A stretch of DNA of 9,874 nt from Chlorobiota bacterium (lineage in GTDB: Bacteria; Bacteroidota; Bacteroidia; Bacteroidales; F082): positions 1 to 9,874 of the forward strand of contig JAUXBM010000042.1 of the NCBI GenBank assembly GCA_030619415.1. The letters run 5' to 3'. The position numbers were made by a program, and so were the translations under genes. Below the pieces are notes generated by a model, which saw only the letters and a program-made list of their open reading frames with translations, had not been told where the DNA came from and did not search any database. How positions within the stretch are numbered: position 1 is the first letter of the stretch; each line of letters opens with the position of its first letter. Below, piece after piece: positions 1 to 4,610 of this stretch.

Positions 1-65
1 TTGATGAAAAGGAAGACAAATCAGGCTTCTTAAATGAAATACGCAAATATGGCATATTAATCTAA
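1..65 (+). CDS. C-terminal end of an unidentified gene (5' end outside the window)
   Basis: Reading from base 3, 20 sense codons run to a TAA at 63-65, giving DEKEDKSGFLNEIRKYGILI. The other two forward frames hit stops within the first few dozen bases. The peptide is charged and then mildly hydrophobic, with no motif that identifies a family. Support for a real gene end comes from position: the stop lies about 30 bases before a hairpin with T-rich flanks, as expected at the end of a transcript converging on the minus-strand gene ending at 143. No function can be assigned from 20 residues. The alternative is that this is non-coding sequence that happens to be open. Confidence 0.45.
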   Translation, partial: DEKEDKSGFLNEIRKYGILI

Positions 66-92
66 TATTCATTTTTAATTCGTTAAAATACA

Positions 93-130
93 AAAGGCAG
101 GGCTAAATCAACCCTGCCTTTGTGTTTTTA
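93..130. terminator. Bidirectional rho-independent terminator between convergent genes
   Basis: Bases 93-102 (AAAGGCAGGG) pair perfectly with 112-121 (CCCTGCCTTT), forming a 10-bp stem with a 9-base loop. On the + strand the stem is followed by GTGTTTTTA; on the minus strand it is followed by TTTTGTATTTT, counting the last stem T's. It sits between the + strand gene ending at 65 and the minus-strand hydrolase gene ending at 143, so it can serve both. Confidence 0.85.
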
Positions 131-142
131 TAACCAATCTTG

Positions 143-1498
143 TTACGGCAATAATATCGGTGGATAATCTGTAATGTTTACCTTTGGTATATTGGCTCCG
201 TACTTATCATTGATTGCATCAATAAAATAATTGGCAACAAGGGCGTTCCCCTGTGGAGTCAGGTGAATACCATCAAGCGAGAACAGGTTACCTGTAACAA
301 AGACAGAAGAGAAACCAACGCCGTCAAACACCAGTCCATTTTTGCTCATTTCATTCATAATGGCATTGAAGTCAACAAATGACAGGTCGTAAGCCCCGGC
401 AGTTTGCTTAATCACATCGTTAAATGATTTCACTGCTGCATTTACTTTTGCCAGTTCATCTTCAGTTAAAACATACTGATCGGCCACCGGAAATTGAGTA
501 CCCCAAAATGCACATTTCAATGAATCCTGTGGAATGCTCAACAGCACAAGTTCGCTGCTTTCAATCTGCCTGATATTTAATTGAGGAATGGGTATTCCCA
601 TATCTTTGTCAGCAATTACCATTGGATTGGCTCCCAACTTCCAGTTAATCCGGTAAGGTAAGCTCATGGATTCCATCGCGGCATTGTAAACTCCATAAGC
701 TTCATTGAGCTGATCAACGAGTGCTTGATCGCTTAATACGATAGCGTTATAAGGCACCGTCGTAAAAAAGGCTGCACTCGCGATATCCGGTATATTGGCC
801 AATACACCATTGCTTCCTCCGGCAAACAAATTTTGCGCCAGGTAATTAAATTGTACTCTAAAATCCCTAATGGGTGTTATGTCTGTTCCGGCACCACCTG
901 ATGTAGCATAACCCAATACATCATTATTTCCTATCCACAATGAAATGAATGTAGGCTGCATCGATAAAGCTTGCTCCAAAACAGTAATGTCAGGTGTACT
1001 TGCAAATTTTACGAAATAGGGGTTCGCCAGTCCTGCAGGAAGGTTTGCAGGGTTGCCATAACCGGAGAATAATAAGTGTCCAACTTTTGCACCTGGAACA
1101 CCAACATTGTTTACCGGATAATCAATATGATTCATCCATGAGTCAAGTTCACCATCGTTGGCAGGGACAGGGCCTAATGACACATTTCCCAAACAGTCAA
1201 CAGGATAGCCAATAACCAGCTTTCCGGGGAGTACCCCTTGCTCGCTTTCAATAACAGGCTGTACAAAATCGCCGCTACCAACTTCATTTAATTGCGTTCC
1301 CAGTATGTTTGCCCATCCATAATTTTGTCCTGATTTGTACAATGCCCGATCAGCATAACCCGCGGTTAACGAGTTTCCTACGGCAACATATTTCGAAAAA
1401 TCAGCAGTTCCATTACTCGGTGTAAAATCATCTACAACAGGCTTACACGAAAACAGGAGAGCCAGCGAAGAAATATATATTATTGATTTAATTTTCAT
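143..1498 (-). CDS. SGNH/GDSL-family hydrolase lipoprotein
   Basis: Predicted lipid-anchored esterase or lipase of 451 residues. The N-terminus (MKIKSIIYIS, then SLALLFSC) is a lipoprotein signal with the lipidated cysteine at residue 18. Acidic residues D23 and D24 close behind it could favour surface display in Bacteroidota, which is inference. Family blocks are visible: block I GNSLTAGY at 41-48 with nucleophile Ser43 (GNSL in place of GDSL), a block II glycine in NVGVPGAKV at 131-139, block III GNND at 190-193 (oxyanion-hole Asn), and block V DGIHLTPQG at 409-417 with Asp409 and His412. About 215 residues separate blocks III and V, more than in minimal SGNH enzymes. The frame also opens with a TTG at 1504, but the ATG at 1498 gives a cleaner signal peptide. 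The gene lies 19 bases downstream of the FadL-like gene and is probably co-transcribed with it. The natural substrate cannot be read from the sequence. Confidence 0.9.
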   Translation of the reverse strand: MKIKSIIYISSLALLFSCKPVVDDFTPSNGTADFSKYVAVGNSLTAGYADRALYKSGQNYGWANILGTQLNEVGSGDFVQPVIESEQGVLPGKLVIGYPVDCLGNVSLGPVPANDGELDSWMNHIDYPVNNVGVPGAKVGHLLFSGYGNPANLPAGLANPYFVKFASTPDITVLEQALSMQPTFISLWIGNNDVLGYATSGGAGTDITPIRDFRVQFNYLAQNLFAGGSNGVLANIPDIASAAFFTTVPYNAIVLSDQALVDQLNEAYGVYNAAMESMSLPYRINWKLGANPMVIADKDMGIPIPQLNIRQIESSELVLLSIPQDSLKCAFWGTQFPVADQYVLTEDELAKVNAAVKSFNDVIKQTAGAYDLSFVDFNAIMNEMSKNGLVFDGVGFSSVFVTGNLFSLDGIHLTPQGNALVANYFIDAINDKYGANIPKVNITDYPPILLP

Positions 1499-1517
1499 TT
1501 TCAATTTAGGTTAAGGA

Positions 1518-2729
1518 TTAAAATGTATAGCTTATTCCAAGCCCGGGGATATAAGTAATTGTTTGGTAGGTACCACCGAAATTATCAGGCGAATAATTTT
1601 TCGTTTCCTTTTGTCCGAACAAATTGGCCCATGAAAAATCGAGGCTCAAACCTTCAACCGGTTCATACGACAAACCAAGTGTATAAGCGAATGTATTCAA
1701 ACTAGCAGTTTCGGGAGAGAAGTAATCTTCGTTAGTAGGTGTAGGATCGTAATACATTCCTCCTCTGAACACGACCTTTTCAGATATAGCCCATTCAACT
1801 CCTATACGGGGTATAAATGAATCTTTGTATTTCCTTGGATTATCAGAGTCGAGCAAATCGCCGGCCTCTTTGAAGGTAAAACTTAGCGTATCGTAAACGC
1901 TCCAGTGAATCCAATTCATTTCAACAGCAATCAATACCCTGTCTGACGCTTTTACTGATATCCCAAAATCAAGATTGGAAGGCAGGGGTAATTCTGCCTC
2001 AAATTTATTTTCTACTGGAATCAGCGATTGAAGTGAGGAAGGAACATTAAATTTTGCATCTCCATCTGTCACTTTCAAAATTATCTCTGACCGGTAATCG
2101 ACACCAACAGTAACTTTGTCGCCAGCTTTAATAAACAGGCCCACATTGAAGCCAATATTACTCGATGTACCCTCAAGTCTGGCTGAAGAGCCACCACTGT
2201 AATTCAGTCCCTTGCTGAGTTCAAATGTTCCATAGGCATATACAAAACCAACACCTATACCCACTACATCTTTGATATTGAACGAAATTGTTGGCTGAAT
2301 GTAAAAGGCCTGAAGTGCAATTTCCTGGATAAGCAAATTACCTGCCCAATCGCTTTCCCAGGTAGCCGAACTTCCATAGGGAGTGTACACACCAACACCA
2401 AGTGTAATCAATTTATTTACCCTGGCAGCAAAATAAAAATCGAATGGTGTACCTGTTTTATTATTAGTCTCAGCCTGGTAATTACTTTCAGATTTCTGAA
2501 AAGCAACAGTAGCAAGCACCGCATTTGCTCCTACTTCAAAATGCCAGTTTTTCTCCATAAAGGAGAGAGAACCAGGATTGTAAAAAATAGAACTGGAACC
2601 GTAGGCCAGAGGGGTTCCGATCAGTCCTATTCCGGTTTGTTTGTTTCCTTGGAGGCGAACCTGGTAGCCACCAGCAAAAGAGGCTGTTGAAAAGACAACA
2701 GCCAATAACATTACTGTAAATTTTTGCAT
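1518..2729 (-). CDS. OmpP1/FadL-type outer-membrane transport protein
   Basis: Predicted 403-residue outer-membrane beta-barrel of the FadL/OmpP1/TodX family, which carries long-chain fatty acids or other hydrophobic compounds across the outer membrane. The signal peptide is MQKFTVMLLAVVFSTASFA, with cleavage expected near residue 19. The mature start (GYQVRLQGNKQTGIG, then FYNPGSLSFM near residues 50-59) resembles the FadL N-terminal hatch with its NPA/NPG turn. YTPYGSSATWESDWAG, near residues 116-131, matches the conserved PYG...W..W.G region. The rest alternates polar and hydrophobic residues, and the protein ends in Phe (GISYTF), a typical barrel-insertion signal. I chose the ATG at 2729 over the upstream in-frame TTG at 2762 because only the former starts directly with a signal peptide and because a -7 promoter element overlaps the latter. 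The SGNH hydrolase follows 19 bases downstream. The specific substrate is unknown. Confidence 0.9.
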   Translation of the reverse strand: MQKFTVMLLAVVFSTASFAGGYQVRLQGNKQTGIGLIGTPLAYGSSSIFYNPGSLSFMEKNWHFEVGANAVLATVAFQKSESNYQAETNNKTGTPFDFYFAARVNKLITLGVGVYTPYGSSATWESDWAGNLLIQEIALQAFYIQPTISFNIKDVVGIGVGFVYAYGTFELSKGLNYSGGSSARLEGTSSNIGFNVGLFIKAGDKVTVGVDYRSEIILKVTDGDAKFNVPSSLQSLIPVENKFEAELPLPSNLDFGISVKASDRVLIAVEMNWIHWSVYDTLSFTFKEAGDLLDSDNPRKYKDSFIPRIGVEWAISEKVVFRGGMYYDPTPTNEDYFSPETASLNTFAYTLGLSYEPVEGLSLDFSWANLFGQKETKNYSPDNFGGTYQTITYIPGLGISYTF

Positions 2730-2759
2730 TATGAAATTTGGTTTTTGGAATGAAAGGAA

Positions 2760-2767
2760 CAAAGGTA
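2760..2767 (-). promoter_or_regulatory. Bacteroidota -7 promoter element upstream of the FadL-like gene
   Basis: On the minus strand these bases read TACCTTTG, a perfect match to the Bacteroidota primary-sigma -7 consensus TAnnTTTG, preceded by a run of T's. It ends 30 bases before the ATG at 2729, giving an expected leader of roughly 25 bases. No good -33 element (TTTG/TTG) is visible at the usual 19-21 base spacing; the nearest TTTG is only 11 bases upstream. The element implies that the FadL-SGNH pair can be transcribed independently of ung. Confidence 0.5.
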
Positions 2768-2792
2768 AAAAAAACGACCAAAAAGCCCCTCA

Positions 2793-3476
2793 TTAATCAG
2801 ACGGATTCCAGTCAATTGATCCCAAGCCGTTTTCAAGCAATATATTATTCACATCCGAAAAATGATGGCAACCAAAAAAACCTCTGTTTGCCGAGAAAGG
2901 TGAAGGATGCGGCGCTTTTAAAATGAAATGCTTTTGTTCATCGATTAGTTCTTGTTTATCCTGTGCATATTTTCCCCATAAAAGAAATACAACGCCCGCT
3001 CTTAAATCAGAAACTGTCCTTATCACCTGATCAGTAAAAACTTCCCAGCCTTTTCCCTGATGTGATCCGGCCTCCCCTTCTCTAACAGTCAGGGTAGCAT
3101 TTAATAATAAAACCCCTTGCGTGGCCCACTTCTCTAAGTTTCCAGAATTTGAAATGGGGATGTTCAAGTCAGAATGTAGCTCTTTATAAATATTTTTAAG
3201 CGATGGGGGTACTGCAATCCCTTCTTTCACCGAGAAGCACAAACCATGCGCCTGGCCATTTCCATGATACGGATCCTGTCCGATGATTACGACTTTTACA
3301 GCGGTTAATGGTGTCAGGTTAAAGGCAGAAAATATTTGCGGCCCCGGCGGGAAAATCCGGTAGTTTTTCTTCTCCTCCTTCAGGAAATTCTTCAAATCAG
3401 AAAAATATGATGATTCAAATTCATCACGCAAAGTTTCAAGCCAACTTTCTTCAATTTGTGGAGGGGTATTCGACAT
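2793..3476 (-). CDS. ung: Uracil-DNA glycosylase, family 1
   Basis: Cytoplasmic DNA-repair enzyme that cuts the N-glycosidic bond of uracil in DNA, starting base-excision repair. At 227 residues it has the usual bacterial UNG length. The water-activating loop GQDPYHG is at 66-72 (catalytic Asp68, Tyr70). Phe81 in GLCFSV stacks on uracil, Asn126 in LLLNATLTV contacts it, and the His loop HPSPFS is at 190-195 with catalytic His190. [10 protein letters not shown] at 163-172 is also characteristic. The usual intercalating leucine of HPSPLS is Phe194 here. The start is an ATG at 3474-3476, with no strong Shine-Dalgarno. The FadL-like gene begins 63 bases downstream on the same strand, but a separate -7 element in that gap makes a functional link unlikely. 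Confidence 0.97.
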   Translation of the reverse strand: MSNTPPQIEESWLETLRDEFESSYFSDLKNFLKEEKKNYRIFPPGPQIFSAFNLTPLTAVKVVIIGQDPYHGNGQAHGLCFSVKEGIAVPPSLKNIYKELHSDLNIPISNSGNLEKWATQGVLLLNATLTVREGEAGSHQGKGWEVFTDQVIRTVSDLRAGVVFLLWGKYAQDKQELIDEQKHFILKAPHPSPFSANRGFFGCHHFSDVNNILLENGLGSIDWNPSD

Positions 3477-3521
3477 GGGTTAAATTTTGGCACTTATTTT
3501 GATAATAAATAGCGGAAATTC

Positions 3522-3552
3522 TTGTTATTATGGTAAAATCTGTTTTTCTTTG
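3522..3552 (+). promoter_or_regulatory. Candidate promoter for the small lipoprotein gene
   Basis: CTTG ending at 3524 resembles the Bacteroidota -33 box (TTTG). It is followed after 20 bases by TTTCTTTG (3545-3552), which matches TAnnTTTG at all defined positions but one. The start codon lies 30 bases downstream at 3582, preceded by a weak AAGG at 3571-3574. The spacing is right but the match is imperfect, and such motifs are common in T-rich spacers. Confidence 0.35.
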
Positions 3553-3581
3553 TGGTGAATAGAGCTTGATAAGGTAAAGTT

Positions 3582-3710
3582 ATGAAAAAATTATTGATAT
3601 TGGTTTCTGTGGTATTATTACTAGCAATATTTGCAACTTCCTGTCGGACAACCAGCAGCTGTGCTGCTTACGGTGAGACTCATAAATACCAGAAAGAGGT
3701 CAAGTATTAA
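3582..3710 (+). CDS. Very small lipoprotein (42 residues)
   Basis: An ATG at 3582 opens 42 codons ending in TAA at 3708-3710. The first 20 residues, MKKLLILVSVVLLLAIFATS, form a positively charged N-terminus and a hydrophobic core. Cys21 follows in a credible lipobox (ATSC), so the mature product would be a lipidated peptide of only 22 residues, rich in Lys, Tyr, Ser and Thr. It contains a second cysteine in SSCAAYGE; I associate a Cys-x-Ala-Tyr motif with tiny Bacteroidota lipoproteins, but that is recollection and not a search result. AAGG lies 7 bases before the start. A promoter-like pair lies upstream, and the outer-membrane protein gene on the same strand starts 67 bases downstream. Function is unknown; it could be an accessory to that barrel protein. 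Confidence 0.65.
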   Translation: MKKLLILVSVVLLLAIFATSCRTTSSCAAYGETHKYQKEVKY

Positions 3711-3718
3711 TTGCTTGC

Positions 3719-3746
3719 CTGCCTTAATGGCGGAGTATTTTATTTT
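3719..3746 (+). terminator. Weak hairpin with T-rich tail after the small lipoprotein gene
   Basis: CTGCC (3719-3723) can pair with GGCGG (3729-3733) across a TTAAT loop, giving four Watson-Crick pairs and one G-U wobble. The T-rich stretch TATTTTATTTT follows (3736-3746). It could terminate or attenuate transcription from the lipoprotein gene before the next gene. The stem is short, so this is tentative. The same T-rich stretch contains TTATTTTG (3740-3747), which is one mismatch from a -7 box and could instead start a transcript for the gene at 3778. Confidence 0.25.
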
Positions 3747-3777
3747 GGCATTTTAGCCCGATTTTCCTACCTTAATA

Positions 3778-4557
3778 ATGAAACTGGTTAGACAAATATC
3801 GCTATTGATAGCATTGTGTGTGGGCACATTAACCTCCTTTGCACAATTCGATACAGAAGATTATGATACCAGTGAATACCAGATTCTTTACAATCGTCTC
3901 AGAAGTTTTGGGGTAATTGCACACAGCCATGGACTAGGCGTTCAATTTCGGACTGGGAAAAGAATCACCTATTTCAAATCCAGGATTTTAGAGTTTTCAT
4001 TTGTTTCGATGCGCTCGTATAAACAGGTAAGGGTACATAACCCAATTGACCCAAATGCCAGGAGATATATTTATGGAAAAGAAAACGAAGTTTTCTTCTT
4101 GCGTGGAGGGTTTTCATGGAAACGGCTGTTAAACCGGAAGCCCTATTGGGGTGGTGTTGAATTACGACTTCTTTATGGGGGCGGTATTACAGTGGGCATA
4201 GCAAAGCCATACTATCTTTATACTGCTTACCTGCATGAAGGCCCCGGGAATATCTGGTACAGAGAAATTAGAACAGAACAGTTTTCTCTCGATAATCAAA
4301 CATGGGATTATATCTACGGACGTGCCCCGTTTACTAAAGGCTTTGGTGAGATTGCGTTGCATCCGGGATTGTACGGAAAAATCGGTCTGAATTTTGAGTT
4401 TGGAAAAAAACACGAAAAAATCCAGGCACTGGAAGCAGGTGCTCAACTTGATGTTTTGCCAACCGGCATATCCGTAATGTATAATAATCCACAACAGATC
4501 TTCTTCCCAAGCGTCTATCTTTCTTTCGCGTTTGGTAAACGATTTAATAAATATTAG
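3778..4557 (+). CDS. Predicted outer-membrane beta-barrel protein of unknown function
   Basis: A 259-residue exported protein. The signal peptide MKLVRQISLLIALCVGTLTS ends before FAQ, with cleavage expected near residue 22. The mature part has many short alternating strands with aromatic girdles, such as GGFSWKRLL, YWGGVELRLLYGGG, GITVGIAKPYYLY and KIGLNFEFGKKH. It ends in VYLSFAFGKRFNKY, all typical of a small outer-membrane barrel of roughly 8-12 strands. From general knowledge it resembles a Bacteroidota-restricted family annotated as hypothetical or outer-membrane beta-barrel protein; motifs such as KPYWGGVE and YGRAPFTKGF look like conserved family positions. No catalytic motif is visible. 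The start is an ATG directly preceded by an A/T-rich leader without a Shine-Dalgarno. The small lipoprotein gene lies 67 bases upstream on the same strand. The name rests on fold appearance, not on a characterised homologue. Confidence 0.8.
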   Translation: MKLVRQISLLIALCVGTLTSFAQFDTEDYDTSEYQILYNRLRSFGVIAHSHGLGVQFRTGKRITYFKSRILEFSFVSMRSYKQVRVHNPIDPNARRYIYGKENEVFFLRGGFSWKRLLNRKPYWGGVELRLLYGGGITVGIAKPYYLYTAYLHEGPGNIWYREIRTEQFSLDNQTWDYIYGRAPFTKGFGEIALHPGLYGKIGLNFEFGKKHEKIQALEAGAQLDVLPTGISVMYNNPQQIFFPSVYLSFAFGKRFNKY

Positions 4558-4559
4558 CC

Positions 4560-4595
4560 AAAAAAAAAGGAGCCATTTCAGGCTCCTTTCTCTTG
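4560..4595. terminator. Strong rho-independent terminator between convergent genes
   Basis: AAAGGAGCC (4566-4574) pairs with GGCTCCTTT (4581-4589) around a 6-base loop, a perfect 9-bp stem. On the minus strand it is followed directly by at least six more T's (A-run 4560-4565 on the + strand), so it is a strong terminator for the propeller operon ending at 4611. On the + strand the tail is TTTCTCTT, weaker but usable for the gene ending at 4557. Confidence 0.88.
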
Positions 4596-4610
4596 ATCAG
4601 TTCGTGATCT

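Noticed and set aside
994..1215. A 73-codon + strand open frame inside the hydrolase gene
   Set aside because: It lies wholly antisense to a gene with clear SGNH catalytic blocks, its product has no signal or motif, and its composition is that of a shadow frame.
2768..2792. A terminator between ung and the FadL-like gene
   Set aside because: There is a T-rich stretch on the minus strand but no stable GC-rich stem before it, so read-through from ung cannot be excluded.
2536..2793. An 85-codon minus-strand frame overlapping the start of the FadL-like gene
   Set aside because: It overlaps the signal peptide and conserved N-terminus of the FadL-like protein in another frame, and its translation shows no family features.
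3477..3581. A structured RNA or riboswitch in the divergent gap between ung and the small lipoprotein gene
   Set aside because: The 105 bases are AT-rich with no long stem or recognisable conserved motif; only a weak promoter candidate could be supported.
3740..3747. TTATTTTG as a -7 promoter box for the gene at 3778
   Set aside because: It has one mismatch at a key position and no good -33 partner, and the same octamer also occurs at 3494-3501, so chance in T-rich DNA is likely.
4162..4494. A 110-codon minus-strand frame opposite the outer-membrane barrel gene
   Set aside because: Its translation shows no domain or signal, and the + strand frame has a signal peptide, barrel strands and a terminator at its end.
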